A stretch of 64,000 bases of DNA, from positions 248,001-312,000 of the forward strand of contig NZ_JAQGCZ010000003.1 of the NCBI RefSeq assembly GCF_027706845.1, written 5' to 3'. The stretch's first letter is position 1, and each line of letters opens with the position of its first letter. This document shows positions 1 through 10,527 of this stretch, one piece after another. The notes beneath the pieces were generated by a model. The model was given only the letters and a program-made list of their open reading frames with translations. It searched no databases and had not been told where the DNA came from. The stretch is from Mycolicibacterium sp. BiH015 (GTDB taxonomy: Bacteria; Actinomycetota; Actinomycetes; Mycobacteriales; Mycobacteriaceae). The position numbers and the translations under genes are program-made.

Positions 1-1238
1 AGCCTCGCGAGACGGTCGTCGGCCAGTGCCGCGCTGCCGTGGGCGCGCAGCGAATCGTCCACGGTGTCGAGGTCGGCGAGCAGTTCACGCGGGGCGAGGT
101 AGGGATCCATGCCGAGGTCGAGTTCGTGCTCGGGCTGGCGGTCGAGGATCTGTTGCGCGGTGGCGGTCAGCCGCGCATGCACGACACGCAAGGCCCGGCG
201 GTAGGGTTCGTCGGCGCGGGCGGGCTCGGTGCACGCGTCGGCGAGCGCGGCCAGGCCGTCGCTGATGTGCACCAGGCGCACCGACATCGACAACTCCTGC
301 TCGAGCGCGGTCAACTCGGCGAAGTAGTGGGTGAAGGCGGTGTAGGCGGCGTTGCCGGTGGCAAGCCTGACGACCTCCGCGGTGACGTTGGGGTTGCCGT
401 CGCGGTCGCCACCGATCCAGGAACCGGGGCGCAGGATCGGCTCCTCGAGCAGGTCCGCGTCGGGCCAGCGCTGCTGGAGCGCCGCACGCACTTCGGCGTT
501 GACCTGAGGGATCACCTCGAACAGCGCTGCCGGGTAGTAACGCAGCCCGGTTTCGATCTCGTCCTGGATCTTCAAGCGTGACAACCGGATCAGCGCCGTC
601 TGCCACAGCGTGAGGATGTGGCGGCGCAGCTCCCGTTCGATGTCGCGGCCGTCGGCGGTCTCGTACTGCCCGTGCAGGCGCAGCCGCATCAGCTCGGTGA
701 TGCGGTGCTGGGTGTCGAACACGGTGCGCCGCCGCGTCTCGGTCGGGTGCGCCGTGATCACCGGGGACACCAGTGCGCCGCTCAGCGCAGCGGTCACGGT
801 GGCCGCGTCGAGGTCGGCGTCATCGAGTTTCAGGTAGGTGGCGGCCAGCCTGCTGTCCTGGGGCGGCTCCCCCGCCGCCTCGTGAAGTCTGCGCCGTCGT
901 TCCCGGTGGATATCCTCGGCCACATTGGCAAGCAGCGCGAAATGGGTGAATGCGCGAATCACCGGGATCGCCGCGTGGACGTCGATACCGTCGAAGAGCT
1001 TGGCCATGTCCGCACGGTCGATCTCGGAGCGGCGCACCCGGAACGCCTCGACGCGAGCCCGCTCGACGAGGTCGAAGACGTCGTCGCCGTTCTGCTCGCG
1101 CACCGTGTCGCCCAGGATGGCTCCGAGCAGCCGGATGTCCTCGCGCATGGGTTCGGTGGCTTCGCGGCCCACCTGGGTGCGCTGTACGGCTCCGATCGGC
1201 TCCAGGGACAGGTCGGACGCGGCCGAAGGGGAAGACAT
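1..1238 (-). CDS. ppc: Phosphoenolpyruvate carboxylase, N-terminal part (runs off the window)
   Basis: Carboxylates phosphoenolpyruvate to oxaloacetate, the anaplerotic entry to the TCA cycle; cytosolic. About 412 N-terminal residues of a protein usually near 930 aa are visible; the 3' part lies left of base 1. Recognisable PEPC segments are [19 protein letters not shown] near the start, the [14 protein letters not shown] segment with the active-site histidine, and [14 protein letters not shown]. The ATG at 1238 gives an N-terminus close to known mycobacterial Ppc; a GATACT box lies six bases upstream, so a leaderless start is possible. Its place beside secG-tpi-pgk-gap matches other mycobacteria. 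Confidence 0.96.
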   Translation of the reverse strand, partial: MSSPSAASDLSLEPIGAVQRTQVGREATEPMREDIRLLGAILGDTVREQNGDDVFDLVERARVEAFRVRRSEIDRADMAKLFDGIDVHAAIPVIRAFTHFALLANVAEDIHRERRRRLHEAAGEPPQDSRLAATYLKLDDADLDAATVTAALSGALVSPVITAHPTETRRRTVFDTQHRITELMRLRLHGQYETADGRDIERELRRHILTLWQTALIRLSRLKIQDEIETGLRYYPAALFEVIPQVNAEVRAALQQRWPDADLLEEPILRPGSWIGGDRDGNPNVTAEVVRLATGNAAYTAFTHYFAELTALEQELSMSVRLVHISDGLAALADACTEPARADEPYRRALRVVHARLTATAQQILDRQPEHELDLGMDPYLAPRELLADLDTVDDSLRAHGSAALADDRLAR

Positions 1239-1304
1239 TGGTCAAGTATCCGGGTTGCCTGCCTCGATCGCAGAATGAGCAATCCCGAATAGAACTACCT
1301 ACGC

Positions 1305-1544
1305 GTGCGGGCAGCGATCGCGTTCGGCCTGAGCTTGTTCGGCGTTCTCGGCGGAATCCTGTTCCTACCGCTGGACCTGTGGCAGCGCCTCTTCCTGTTG
1401 ATGTCGGCGCTGTTCCTCGTCACCAGCTCGTTCACGCTGGCCAAGGTCATTCGTGATCAGCACGAAGCGGCGACGGTGCGGGGACGGATCGACGAGGCGC
1501 GGCTGGAGAAACTGATCTCCGAGCACGACCCGTTCAGCAGTTGA
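1305..1544 (+). CDS. YiaA/YiaB-family two-helix inner-membrane protein
   Basis: A 79-residue protein with two hydrophobic segments (about residues 4-20 and 26-46) followed by a charged tail. The central W-R-F-L--SALFLVTSSFTLAKVIRDQHE block and the EARLEKLISEHDP end match the YiaAB domain as I know it. The function of this family is unknown. The start is GTG, the first in-frame start after a stop at 1290. It diverges from ppc and converges on secG, whose stop codon directly abuts its own, so the two mRNAs overlap at their ends. Confidence 0.8.
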   Translation: MRAAIAFGLSLFGVLGGILFLPLDLWQRLFLLMSALFLVTSSFTLAKVIRDQHEAATVRGRIDEARLEKLISEHDPFSS

Positions 1545-1781
1545 TCACACGCCGTACTTGATGGAGAGAGCCATGCCGACGATGGCGACGATCCAGATGC
1601 CGGTGACGAAGAGCGTCAGCCGGTCGAGGTTCTTCTCGACCACGGTGGAGCCGGACAAGCTGGATTGCACACCGCCACCGAACAGGCTGGACAGGCCGCC
1701 GCCCTTGGCGCGGTGCAGCAGGACCAGGAGCACGACCAGAACACTGGTCACGACCAGGGTGATCTGCAGAGCCAATTGCAT
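1545..1781 (-). CDS. secG: Protein-export membrane protein SecG
   Basis: Small subunit of the SecYEG translocon that assists SecA-driven export. The 78 residues hold two membrane helices (about 4-24 and 55-74) joined by the conserved loop HRAKGGGLSSLFGGGVQSSLSGS. It is the last gene of the gap-pgk-tpi block, as in other actinobacteria. The ATG has a TAATCT box seven bases upstream, so besides read-through from tpi there may be a private leaderless promoter in the 19-bp gap after the tpi stop. Confidence 0.95.
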   Translation of the reverse strand: MQLALQITLVVTSVLVVLLVLLHRAKGGGLSSLFGGGVQSSLSGSTVVEKNLDRLTLFVTGIWIVAIVGMALSIKYGV

Positions 1782-1788
1782 GGTGGCC

Positions 1789-1794
1789 AGATTA
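1789..1794 (-). promoter_or_regulatory. Candidate -10 box (TAATCT) for leaderless secG
   Basis: Mycobacterial -10 boxes follow TANNNT. Seven bases separate this hexamer from the secG ATG, which places transcription start on the start codon. No clear -35 is visible. Confidence 0.4.
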
Positions 1795-1800
1795 TCAGGC

Positions 1801-2586
1801 TTACGGCAGCGGCCCGCCCGCGGCGATCGCCGACAGCGTCGCGAACTGTTCGCCGTCCAGTGAAGCGCCGCCGACCAGCGCGCCGTCGACGTCGGCCTGT
1901 CCGACGATCTCGCCGACGTTCTTCGCGTTGACCGAGCCGCCGTAGAGCACCCGGACTCCTGCCGCGACGTCAGCCGACGCCAGATTCGCGAGCTCGTCGC
2001 GGATGGCCTTGCACACTTCCTGCGCGTCCGCTGCGCTCGCCACGCGGCCGGTGCCGATCGCCCAGACCGGCTCGTAGGCGATCACCGACTTGCCGATCTG
2101 CTCGGCTGTCAACCCGGCCAGCGACCCGCGCAGCGAATTCACGTTGAATTCGACGTGGTTGCCTGCCTCGCGCACTTCGAGCTGCTCGCCGATGCACACG
2201 ATCGGCGAGAGCCCGTGTCGCAGTGCAGCCAGTGCCTTCGCGGCGACCAGCGCGTCGTCCTCGTGGTGGTAGGTACGGCGCTCGGAATGGCCGACGACGG
2301 CGAACGTACACCCCAGCTTGGCCAGGAACGCGCCGCTGATCTCACCCGTGTACGCCCCGGAGTCGTGCTGCGATACGTCCTGCGCCCCGTAGGTGAGCCG
2401 CAGTTTGTCACCGTCGACCAGTGTCTGCACGCTGCGCAGATCGGTGAACGGCGGGATCACGGTGACGTCGACTTTGTCGAAGTACTTGTCCGGCAACGAG
2501 AAAGCGATCTTCTGAACCAGCGCGATCGCCTCGAAGTGGTTCAGGTTCATCTTCCAGTTGCCGGCGATCAGCGGCTTGCGAGACAC
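1801..2586 (-). CDS. tpiA: Triosephosphate isomerase
   Basis: Interconverts dihydroxyacetone phosphate and glyceraldehyde 3-phosphate in glycolysis. The 261 residues form the expected single TIM barrel: the substrate-binding lysine in GNWKMN (K12), the catalytic histidine in VVGHSERR, the catalytic glutamate in [11 protein letters not shown], and the phosphate-binding GGSVNAKN. The start is GTG, with AGGAG about six bases upstream in the 17-bp gap after pgk. It is cotranscribed with gap and pgk. Confidence 0.97.
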   Translation of the reverse strand: MSRKPLIAGNWKMNLNHFEAIALVQKIAFSLPDKYFDKVDVTVIPPFTDLRSVQTLVDGDKLRLTYGAQDVSQHDSGAYTGEISGAFLAKLGCTFAVVGHSERRTYHHEDDALVAAKALAALRHGLSPIVCIGEQLEVREAGNHVEFNVNSLRGSLAGLTAEQIGKSVIAYEPVWAIGTGRVASAADAQEVCKAIRDELANLASADVAAGVRVLYGGSVNAKNVGEIVGQADVDGALVGGASLDGEQFATLSAIAAGGPLP

Positions 2587-2603
2587 GAGGACTCCTACTT
2601 TCG

Positions 2604-3827
2604 TTAACGTCCGAGCACTTCGATGCCGGGAAGCGTCTTGCCCTCAAGGTATTCCAGGGAGGCGCCGCCACCGGTCGAAATATGCGAGAAACCGTCCTCG
2701 GGCAAGCCCAGCTGGCGCACCGCGGCGGCGGAATCGCCACCGCCGACGACGCTGAACGCACCCTTGCCCGTGGCGCCGATGATCGCTTCGGCCACTCCCT
2801 TGGTGCCCGCGGCGAAGGCCGGGAACTCGAACACGCCCATGGGGCCGTTCCAGAAGATCGTCTTGGCGTTGGACAGCAGCGCCGTGAACCGCTTGACCGA
2901 CTCGGGGCCGATGTCGAGGCCCATCTTGTCGGACGGGATCTTGTCGGCCGCCACGGTCTCTGCGGGCGAGTCGGCGGCGAACTTCTCGGCGACGACGATG
3001 TCGACAGGCAGGTGCAGCACGTCGCCGTAGTCGTCGAGCAGCTTGCGGCAGGTTTCGATCATGCCCTCTTCGAGCAGCGAGCTGCCCACCGAAAGGCCCT
3101 GCGCGGCAAGGAAGGTGAAGCACATCCCGCCGCCGATGACCAGGCTGTCGGCCTTGGTGGCGAGGTTCTCGATGACCGCCAGTTTGTCCGACACCTTCGA
3201 TCCGCCGAGGACCACCGCGTACGGGCGTTCGGTGGACTCGGTGAGCTGGGCGAGCACCTTGACCTCCGTGTCGACCAGCGTGCCCGCATAGTGCGGCAGC
3301 AGCGTCGCCACGTCGTACACCGATGCCTGTTTGCGGTGCACGACACCGAAGCCGTCGGAGACAAAAGCGGCCGTCGGCCCTCCTGGCGAGTCGACGAGCT
3401 CGACGAGCGCCTTGGCCAACGACAGCCGTTCGGCGTCGTCCTTGCTGGTCTCGCGCGGGTCGAATCGGATGTTCTCCAGCAGCAGGATGTCGCCGTCGGT
3501 CAGGCCTTCGGCGCGGGCGAGCGCGTCGGAGCCGACGACATCGCCGGCGAGTTGGACGTGCCTGCCGAGCTTGTCCCCCAAGGCCTTTGCGACCGGAGCC
3601 AGCGAGAATTTCGGGTCCGGTTCACCTTTGGGCCTGCCGAGGTGCGCAGTCACGACGACTTTGGCGCCGGCGTCGCTGAGCGCCTTCAGCGTCGGGACGG
3701 AGGCGATGATGCGACCCGGATCAGAGATGGTGTCCCCGTCGAGAGGGACGTTCAGATCGGAGCGCACGAGCACACCCCGCCCCGATACTCCCTCTGCGAG
3801 CAGGTCTTCGAGGGACTTGATACCCAT
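2604..3827 (-). CDS. pgk: Phosphoglycerate kinase
   Basis: Transfers phosphate from 1,3-bisphosphoglycerate to ADP. The 407 residues have the usual two-lobed layout: N-lobe substrate motif RSDLNVP (residues 22-28), the [11 protein letters not shown] arginine motif, the hinge region around [11 protein letters not shown], and the nucleotide-binding [11 protein letters not shown] near the C-terminus. Only three bases separate its ATG from the gap stop, so translation is probably coupled. Confidence 0.98.
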   Translation of the reverse strand: MGIKSLEDLLAEGVSGRGVLVRSDLNVPLDGDTISDPGRIIASVPTLKALSDAGAKVVVTAHLGRPKGEPDPKFSLAPVAKALGDKLGRHVQLAGDVVGSDALARAEGLTDGDILLLENIRFDPRETSKDDAERLSLAKALVELVDSPGGPTAAFVSDGFGVVHRKQASVYDVATLLPHYAGTLVDTEVKVLAQLTESTERPYAVVLGGSKVSDKLAVIENLATKADSLVIGGGMCFTFLAAQGLSVGSSLLEEGMIETCRKLLDDYGDVLHLPVDIVVAEKFAADSPAETVAADKIPSDKMGLDIGPESVKRFTALLSNAKTIFWNGPMGVFEFPAFAAGTKGVAEAIIGATGKGAFSVVGGGDSAAAVRQLGLPEDGFSHISTGGGASLEYLEGKTLPGIEVLGR

Positions 3828-3830
3828 CGT

Positions 3831-4895
<1,065 letters not shown>

Positions 4896-4897
4896 TC

Positions 4898-4903
4898 AGC
4901 CTA
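4898..4903 (-). promoter_or_regulatory. Candidate -10 box (TAGGCT) of the gap-pgk-tpi operon
   Basis: A TANNNT hexamer 44 bases upstream of the gap start codon, in the short gap after the convergent-strand neighbour. It predicts a 5' leader of about 38 nt containing the gap ribosome-binding site. The -35 region is not recognisable. Confidence 0.35.
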
Positions 4904-4944
4904 GTAGTTGACCTGTACGCCGCGCGCGCTTGCCCCGGACGCGA

Positions 4945-5658
4945 CTAGAGCATCCCTGCGCTCTGGTCGACATAGGGGTTGCCGAGCCACCTGCGGCGGA
5001 TGCGCTGGAACTCGCCACCGGCCTCGAGCTCGGCCTGGGCGACCCCCAGGCGAGCGAGCAGTTGCTGATCGGCAGGGTTGACCGCGATCGCGATGTCCTC
5101 GACGGACAGCCCGCGTTGAACCACCTCGACCCCAGGTACCGCCTTGACGAGCTCGGCCAGCACCGGGGCGAGCTTCATCACCGCATCGCAACCGCCCGTG
5201 ACGAGGTCGGCGATCGCGGCGCTGACCGCGCCGTAGTCGTAGACGCGGACACGGTCGGCCTTGCCGTCCGCCACGAGCTGGTGGGCGATCGCCTCGCTGG
5301 TGTTGCCGCGCTGCACGCCGACGGTCAAGCCCGCCAGGTCGTCGACAGACCGGACGTGGGGCAGCCGGGACGTATCCACCGCAAGGCCCTGCCCGGAGAT
5401 CACGTAGGGCGGCAGGAACGCCGCCCTACGCTGTCGCTCCGAAGTGACGGTGATGCCCGCGATGACGCAGTCGTAGTCGCCGGCCTCGAGCCGGTCGAAG
5501 ATCCCGTCGAAATCTGCACCCTGGTAGGCGACGAACTCGGCCTCGACGCCGATGGCCCCCGCAAGCGCGGTCATCACGTCGATGTCGAGTCCGCTGTGCC
5601 CGGGCATCGCGTTGAAGGGCGGATCCGGATAGGCCACACCGACCCGCAAATCACTCAT
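4945..5658 (-). CDS. Amino-acid-type solute-binding protein (PBPb/SBP_bac_3) lacking a signal peptide
   Basis: 237 residues of a type II periplasmic-binding fold: lobe 1 opens LRVGVAYPDPPFN, followed by GLDIDVMTALA, a YDCVIAGITVTSERQ segment, and the second-lobe LAGLTVGVQRGNTSE hinge typical of polar amino-acid binding proteins. Unlike normal members it starts directly with the mature domain: no lipobox or hydrophobic leader is present. A longer in-frame start to 5736 adds only hydrophilic residues. The ATG at 5658 is supported by a TACCGT box six bases upstream (leaderless). No permease or ATPase gene is adjacent. It may be a cytoplasmic sensor or an orphan binding protein; the ligand is unknown. 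Confidence 0.75.
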   Translation of the reverse strand: MSDLRVGVAYPDPPFNAMPGHSGLDIDVMTALAGAIGVEAEFVAYQGADFDGIFDRLEAGDYDCVIAGITVTSERQRRAAFLPPYVISGQGLAVDTSRLPHVRSVDDLAGLTVGVQRGNTSEAIAHQLVADGKADRVRVYDYGAVSAAIADLVTGGCDAVMKLAPVLAELVKAVPGVEVVQRGLSVEDIAIAVNPADQQLLARLGVAQAELEAGGEFQRIRRRWLGNPYVDQSAGML

Positions 5659-5664
5659 GAGGCC

Positions 5665-5670
5665 ACGGTA
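5665..5670 (-). promoter_or_regulatory. Candidate -10 box (TACCGT) of the solute-binding protein gene
   Basis: Six bases separate the box from the ATG at 5658, predicting a leaderless mRNA. It lies back to back with the -10 box of the divergent ThrE-like gene, six bases away, so the two promoters must overlap. Confidence 0.45.
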
Positions 5671-5676
5671 GAGGTC

Positions 5677-5682
5677 TACTGT
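5677..5682 (+). promoter_or_regulatory. Candidate -10 box (TACTGT) of the ThrE-like exporter gene
   Basis: Seven bases separate the box from the GTG at 5690, again predicting a leaderless start. The whole divergent control region is only 31 bp, so polymerase binding on one side should exclude the other. Confidence 0.45.
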
Positions 5683-5689
5683 CCGGCCC

Positions 5690-6961
5690 GTGGAGGACGT
5701 ACCGGAGGTTGGCTCGCTGCCGCTGGCGGCACACACCGGGCCGATGGCCTTCCTGGCCCGACTCGGTGCGGCGATGATCGCGGCGGGCTACCCGATCGGG
5801 ATGGTGCGGCGAGCGTTGGGGGCGGCCGCCGACGGGTACGGGGTGTCGCGGGAGATGCTGATCCTGCCCAACTACATCCAGCTCGGGGGCGGTGGCGAAC
5901 ATCCCGACGGCACCACGATGCGGGTGGAGAGCGCCGAGAAGAACCTCCGCTTCGACCAGACGTTCCCGCTCGCCGTGCTCGTCGAACGGGCCGAGCGCGG
6001 TCAGGTAACCCCGCAGGAGGGGCTGGCCGAGCTCGACCGTATCGACACCATGCGACCGCGGTTCTCGGCGTGGGCGTTCGTCGTGGGTTACGTGCTGCAG
6101 AGTGCGGCGTTCGCCTTGATCCTGCAACCGAACCTGGTCGCCCTGCTCGCCGCCGTCACGTTCGGCTTCGGGGTGGGACTTTTGGGCTTGTTCGCGCGGC
6201 GCAGCGAGCCGCTGACCCAGCTGCTGCCCGTCGTCGCAGCGTTCCTGGTCGCGCTCTCCTCCTTCGTCCTGGGCCGGCTGCTGAATCTGGGGGAAGGCAG
6301 TCTGCGCGCGTTGGCGCCCGCGCTGGTGATGTTCCTGCCCGGCACCGCGATCACGCTGGCCGTGATCGAACTCAGCGGACGCGACATGATCGCCGGGTCG
6401 GCGCGTCTGATCGCCGGCGGGATTCGGTTGGCGCAGTTGGCTTTCGGGATTCTCATCGCGGCGCAGGTCGTCGGCCTGTCCACCGACGAACTCAGCGTCG
6501 CCTCGGTGGACCGCTTCGGTCCGTGGGCACCCTGGCTGGGCGTCGCGGTCTATGCGGTCGGACTGTTCCTCTACCACGGACCACCGACCCGCTTCATGGG
6601 GTGGATGGTGGTGATCCTGTTCGTCTCCTACACCGGCCAGGTGCTGGCGAACACGGGACTGGGCAGCTACGCCAGCGGCTTCGGTGGCGGGCTCGCGCTG
6701 ACGGTGTGCGCACTGTTGGTCGCCCACCGACACGACACCCCGCCCGCGGCGACACTGCTGCTCCCCGGCTTCTGGCTGCTGGTGCCGGGATCCCTGGGGT
6801 TCATCGGCGTCACCGAACTCGTCGGCGGCAGCAGCGGCGGCGCCGTCGCCGTCACGCTGATCTCGATGATCTCGATCGCGCTGGGGATCCAGGCCGGATT
6901 ACTGCTCTGGGAAGCGTTCCGCCAGTTGGGGACATGGTCGCGGCGGATACTCAACCCATGA
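5690..6961 (+). CDS. Threonine/serine exporter family protein (ThrE-like)
   Basis: A 423-residue membrane protein. The N-terminal soluble part (about 1-125) carries the ThrE-type segment LGAAMIAAGYPIGMVRRAL. It is followed by roughly ten hydrophobic helices with an internal PALVMFLPGTAITLAVIEL block typical of this exporter family (DUF1212/ThrE). Members export threonine or serine in corynebacteria; the substrate here is inferred. GTG start with a TACTGT -10 box seven bases upstream. Its stop overlaps the start of the next gene by four bases (ATGA), which suggests coupling. Confidence 0.85.
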   Translation: MEDVPEVGSLPLAAHTGPMAFLARLGAAMIAAGYPIGMVRRALGAAADGYGVSREMLILPNYIQLGGGGEHPDGTTMRVESAEKNLRFDQTFPLAVLVERAERGQVTPQEGLAELDRIDTMRPRFSAWAFVVGYVLQSAAFALILQPNLVALLAAVTFGFGVGLLGLFARRSEPLTQLLPVVAAFLVALSSFVLGRLLNLGEGSLRALAPALVMFLPGTAITLAVIELSGRDMIAGSARLIAGGIRLAQLAFGILIAAQVVGLSTDELSVASVDRFGPWAPWLGVAVYAVGLFLYHGPPTRFMGWMVVILFVSYTGQVLANTGLGSYASGFGGGLALTVCALLVAHRHDTPPAATLLLPGFWLLVPGSLGFIGVTELVGGSSGGAVAVTLISMISIALGIQAGLLLWEAFRQLGTWSRRILNP

Positions 6962-7602
6962 CCGACTGGGTAATTCCTGCGATCACGGCCTCGGCGAGCC
7001 TGCTCAGCACGATCGTCGGCGGTCTCGCGACCTACTGGACGGCGAAGAGGACCCATGAACGGCAGAGCATCGCCGAGGAGGAGCGGCTGAAGTTCGATCT
7101 GCTCCGCGATGCCACCATCCGGTTCGTCGCGGCCATGACGGAGGTCTCCGTGGTGAGCGCCGGCCTGAAGGAAATCTCCGAAGAGTGGGCGGAGGTGACG
7201 CACCGCCTCGCCCATACCGAAGACCACGAAGAATTTCTCTCCAGGGCCCGCGAGATCGATCCGTCGATCCCCGACAACCTGAATCGTCTCGCCGTGATGT
7301 TCCGGGTGATCCGGGTGACCGGCGTCCTCGAAGACGACATCAAACGCGCCATCACCCTGCTCACCGAATTGCGGCTGGTAGCCCCCAGCGACATCGCCGA
7401 CAGCGCCCAACGCGTGATCTACACCGCGTTCGCCCAGGAGCTCACCTCGGCGCTCTCACCGGAGAAGCGCAACATGGCAACCGAGGCGTTCAACACGGCG
7501 ATCAACGATTTCGTCAACCGAGTGCGGCATTACATGAAGGTGGAGGATCACGACTTCACAGTGGTGAACCAGAAAGCGCTGGAGGCGTTGCTCGGGCCCT
7601 AG
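6958..7602 (+). CDS. Membrane-anchored helical protein of unknown function
   Basis: 214 residues: one N-terminal hydrophobic segment (about 5-26, [20 protein letters not shown]) followed by a charged, mostly alpha-helical cytoplasmic part ([20 protein letters not shown] onward). I do not recognise a family. The topology, a single anchor plus a helical tail, is common in small mycobacterial proteins of unknown role. It is translationally coupled to the ThrE-like exporter by an ATGA overlap, so an accessory role in that export is possible but unproven. It converges on whiA, sharing a CTAG with it: both stop codons are TAG, one on each strand. Confidence 0.75.
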   Translation: MTDWVIPAITASASLLSTIVGGLATYWTAKRTHERQSIAEEERLKFDLLRDATIRFVAAMTEVSVVSAGLKEISEEWAEVTHRLAHTEDHEEFLSRAREIDPSIPDNLNRLAVMFRVIRVTGVLEDDIKRAITLLTELRLVAPSDIADSAQRVIYTAFAQELTSALSPEKRNMATEAFNTAINDFVNRVRHYMKVEDHDFTVVNQKALEALLGP

Positions 7603-8582
7603 GCGTCTTCGAGCAGATCCGGTGTGACCGCCGACTCAGTGTCGGGGATGCCGTCCTGTTTGGCCTTGCGGTCGGCCATCGACAGCAGACGTCGGATACG
7701 GCCTGCCACAGCGTCTTTCGTCATGGGTGGGTCGGCGAGGCGGCCGAGCTCCTCCAGCGAGGCCTGCCGGTGGGCGACCCGCAGCTGACCGGCGGCGGCC
7801 AGATGGTCGGGCACGGTGTCGCCCAGGATCTCCAGCGCACGTTCCACCCGGGCAGCCGCCGCGACAGCGGCGCGCGCCGACCGTCGCAGGTTCGCGTCGT
7901 CGAAGTTGGCCAACCGGTTCGCGGTCGCGCGCACCTCGCGGCGCATGCGGCGCTCCTCCCAGGTGAGCCGCGTGTCCTGGGCGCCCATCCGCGTGAGCAG
8001 CGCACCGATCGCCTCACCGTCGCGGACGACCACGCGGTCGCTGCCCCGCACCTCACGCGCCTTCGCACTCACGCCGAGCCTGCGAGCCGCGCCGACGAGC
8101 GCCAGAGCGGCCTCGGGCCCGGGGCAGCTGACTTCGAGCGCCGACGAGCGGCCCGGCTCGGTGAGCGACCCGTGCGCCAAAAATGCGCCGCGCCAGGCGG
8201 CTTCGGCATCCGCCACGCTGCCACCCACGACCTGGGCGGGCAGTCCCCGCACCGGGCGGCCACGCAAATCGAGCAGACCGGTCTGCCGCGCCAACGCCTC
8301 CCCGTCTTTGGCGACCCGAACCACGTAGCGCGTGCTCTTGCGGATACCGCTGGCCGACAGCACATGCACCACGGCGTTGTAGCCGTACAGGTCGTAGATG
8401 TCCTTGCGCAGGCGGCGCGCGATGATGCCCAGGTCGACCTCGGCTTCGACGACCACGCGACCCGACACGATGTGCAATCCGCCGGCGAAGCGCAGCAGCG
8501 ACGCCACCTCGGCGCGGCGCGCGCTCACCGAGTTGACCACCAACCGGCTCAGTTCATCTTTGACCTCGGCTGTCATCGCCAC
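7599..8582 (-). CDS. whiA: Sporulation/cell-division transcription regulator WhiA
   Basis: 327 residues with the two WhiA domains: an N-terminal LAGLIDADG-homing-endonuclease-like fold (about 1-210; [12 protein letters not shown] start, FAGGLHIV) and a C-terminal helix-turn-helix (about 235-310; [25 protein letters not shown]). In Streptomyces WhiA controls cell-division genes; in mycobacteria its role is less clear. It is the last gene of uvrC-rapZ-yvcK-whiA, overlapping yvcK by ten bases. Confidence 0.95.
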   Translation of the reverse strand: MAMTAEVKDELSRLVVNSVSARRAEVASLLRFAGGLHIVSGRVVVEAEVDLGIIARRLRKDIYDLYGYNAVVHVLSASGIRKSTRYVVRVAKDGEALARQTGLLDLRGRPVRGLPAQVVGGSVADAEAAWRGAFLAHGSLTEPGRSSALEVSCPGPEAALALVGAARRLGVSAKAREVRGSDRVVVRDGEAIGALLTRMGAQDTRLTWEERRMRREVRATANRLANFDDANLRRSARAAVAAAARVERALEILGDTVPDHLAAAGQLRVAHRQASLEELGRLADPPMTKDAVAGRIRRLLSMADRKAKQDGIPDTESAVTPDLLEDA

Positions 8583-9601
8583 GGGTCGTCACCTCTCGGT
8601 CCGTTCACTGTCGGGGCGGGCTTGGCTCTTGGAGTCGGCAGAGTCGGCTCAGCCGTCGCGCCGCGCTTGCGGACCCCCTCCAAGGCCGCGGCCAACTTCG
8701 CCGGGTCATGTAAAGGTGTACCAGGTCTGGAAACATCAGCGAACTGAACGTGAGCATCGAGGATCGTGGCGGTCCGGCGCAACTGCTCGCGCTCGCGGTC
8801 GCTCGGAACACGCGCCGAATCGACGACGATGTCATCGACGGTGAAACCCGGCGCGTGCTGGGCCAGCACGTGAATGTGACGCTCCACCGAGAAACCCGCC
8901 GTCTCGCCGGGCTCGGCGACCAGGTTGAGCACGAGGGCGCGCCGCGCGGCCGTCGCCTGCAACGCGGTCAACAACTGCGGCACCAGCACATGCGGGATGA
9001 CGCTGGTGAACCACGAACCGGGACCCAGCACGATCAGGTCGGCGTTCATGATCGCGTCGATCGCCTGATGCGTCGCGGGCGGGTCGGCGGGCAGCAGCCG
9101 GACCCTGCGTACCTTGCCCACCGTGGTCGCAATCGCGACCTGACCGCGGATCGCGCGGCTCACCCGGGGATCGGATTCGAGCCCGACGACATCGGCTTCG
9201 ATGCCCAGCCCGACCGGGCACATCGGCAGCACCCTGCCCTTGACGCCGAGGATCCTGCCCAGCTCGTCGAGCGCGGCCACCGGGTCGGCGAGCACCTCAT
9301 TGAGGCCGGCGAGCATCAGGTTGCCGATGGGATGGCCCGCCAGCGCACCGCTGCCGCCGAAGCGATGCTGGATGATCGTCGCCCACAACCTGCCATGGGG
9401 ACTGTCGGAAGCCAACGCCGCCAACGCCATTCGCAGATCTCCGGGAGGAACCACGTCGAGCTCGCTGCGCAGCCGACCCGAGGACCCGCCGTCGTCGGCC
9501 ACGGTCACGATCGCCGTGACGTGCGGGGTCAGGCGGCGCGCCGCCGACAGCGTGGCGTAGAGGCCGTGCCCACCGCCCAGCGCAACGATGCGGGCACTCA
9601 T
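8573..9601 (-). CDS. yvcK: YvcK/CofD-like gluconeogenesis factor, UDP-sugar-binding protein
   Basis: 342 residues from the ATG at 9601; the longer frame upstream lies inside rapZ and is rejected. The N-terminus [16 protein letters not shown] and [17 protein letters not shown] are the nucleotide-sugar-binding motifs of the CofD/YvcK fold, and NLVAEPGET is also typical. In mycobacteria the orthologue (CuvA) binds UDP-sugars and affects cell-wall synthesis and growth on some carbon sources. ATGA overlap with rapZ and a ten-base overlap with whiA indicate one operon. Confidence 0.95.
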   Translation of the reverse strand: MSARIVALGGGHGLYATLSAARRLTPHVTAIVTVADDGGSSGRLRSELDVVPPGDLRMALAALASDSPHGRLWATIIQHRFGGSGALAGHPIGNLMLAGLNEVLADPVAALDELGRILGVKGRVLPMCPVGLGIEADVVGLESDPRVSRAIRGQVAIATTVGKVRRVRLLPADPPATHQAIDAIMNADLIVLGPGSWFTSVIPHVLVPQLLTALQATAARRALVLNLVAEPGETAGFSVERHIHVLAQHAPGFTVDDIVVDSARVPSDREREQLRRTATILDAHVQFADVSRPGTPLHDPAKLAAALEGVRKRGATAEPTLPTPRAKPAPTVNGPRGDDPWR

Positions 9602-10527
9602 TCGCGCCCGAGATCCCGGTGCAGCACCCGCACCGTCAGCGCGGCGTCCTGAAGCCGTTCGGCCAGCGCCTCGGCCATCGCGACGCTGCGGTGCTTGCCG
9701 CCCGTACAACCGATGGCAACGGTCATGTAGCGCTTCCCCTCCCGGCGGTAGCCGTCGATCACGACGTCCAGCAGCTGATGGTAGGAGTCGAGGAACTCCA
9801 GGGCGCCCGGTTGGCCGAGCACGTAATCACGTACGTCGGCGTGCTGACCGGTGTGCGGGCGCAGCCTGTCCACCCAGTGGGGGTTGGGCAGGAAGCGGAC
9901 GTCCATCACGGTGTCGGCGTCCATCGGCAGACCGTACTTGTACCCGAAGGATTCGACGGTCACGTTGGTGTGCGCGACGGTCTCCGCGGCGAAGGCGCGC
10001 TCGATGCTCTCCCGCAGTCCGTGTACAGACAGCGACGACGTGTCGATCACCAGATCGGCCGACGCCCGTACCGGCGCCAGCAGCGTCCGTTCGGCGGCGA
10101 TACCTTCGGCGAGGGTCTGGTTGCCCTGCAGTGGATGGCTGCGCCGGTTCTGCTCGTAGCGCCGCACCAGGATGTCGTCGGAGGCCTCCAGGAAAAGCAC
10201 CCGGGGCACGATGCCCCGTGTGGCCAATTCGCTGCGAACCCAGTCGAGGTCGCCGGTGAAACCACGCGAACGCACGTCCATCACGGCTGCGAGCTGCGTG
10301 ATGCGCGAGCCCGCCGCCAAGCCGAGGTCCACCATGCGCGCAATCAGCTCCGGCGGCAGATTGTCGGCGACATACCAGCCGAGGTCTTCGAGGACCTTGG
10401 CGGCGGTGCCGCGGCCCGCGCCGGACAGACCCGTCACCAGGACCACGTCTATCCCATCGTTTTCGCCGCTTTCGCCGATGCTGCCTGCTCCCCCTTGCAG
10501 TTCCTCGTGCATGCCCTGCTCTGTCAT
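9598..10527 (-). CDS. rapZ: RapZ-family nucleotide-binding protein
   Basis: 309 residues. An N-terminal P-loop domain ([24 protein letters not shown], about 28-52) is followed by the family C-terminal domain with [20 protein letters not shown]. RapZ binds the GlmZ sRNA in enteric bacteria; in actinobacteria the role is unknown. The usual P-loop lysine is arginine here (GAGRGT), as in the M. tuberculosis orthologue as I remember it, so classical ATP binding may be altered. ATGA overlaps join it to uvrC before it and yvcK after it. Confidence 0.95.
   Translation of the reverse strand: MTEQGMHEELQGGAGSIGESGENDGIDVVLVTGLSGAGRGTAAKVLEDLGWYVADNLPPELIARMVDLGLAAGSRITQLAAVMDVRSRGFTGDLDWVRSELATRGIVPRVLFLEASDDILVRRYEQNRRSHPLQGNQTLAEGIAAERTLLAPVRASADLVIDTSSLSVHGLRESIERAFAAETVAHTNVTVESFGYKYGLPMDADTVMDVRFLPNPHWVDRLRPHTGQHADVRDYVLGQPGALEFLDSYHQLLDVVIDGYRREGKRYMTVAIGCTGGKHRSVAMAEALAERLQDAALTVRVLHRDLGRE

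Noticed and set aside
4930..7602. An 890-codon open frame
   Set aside because: It crosses the divergent binding-protein and ThrE-like genes in other frames; only its end (from 6958) is a gene.
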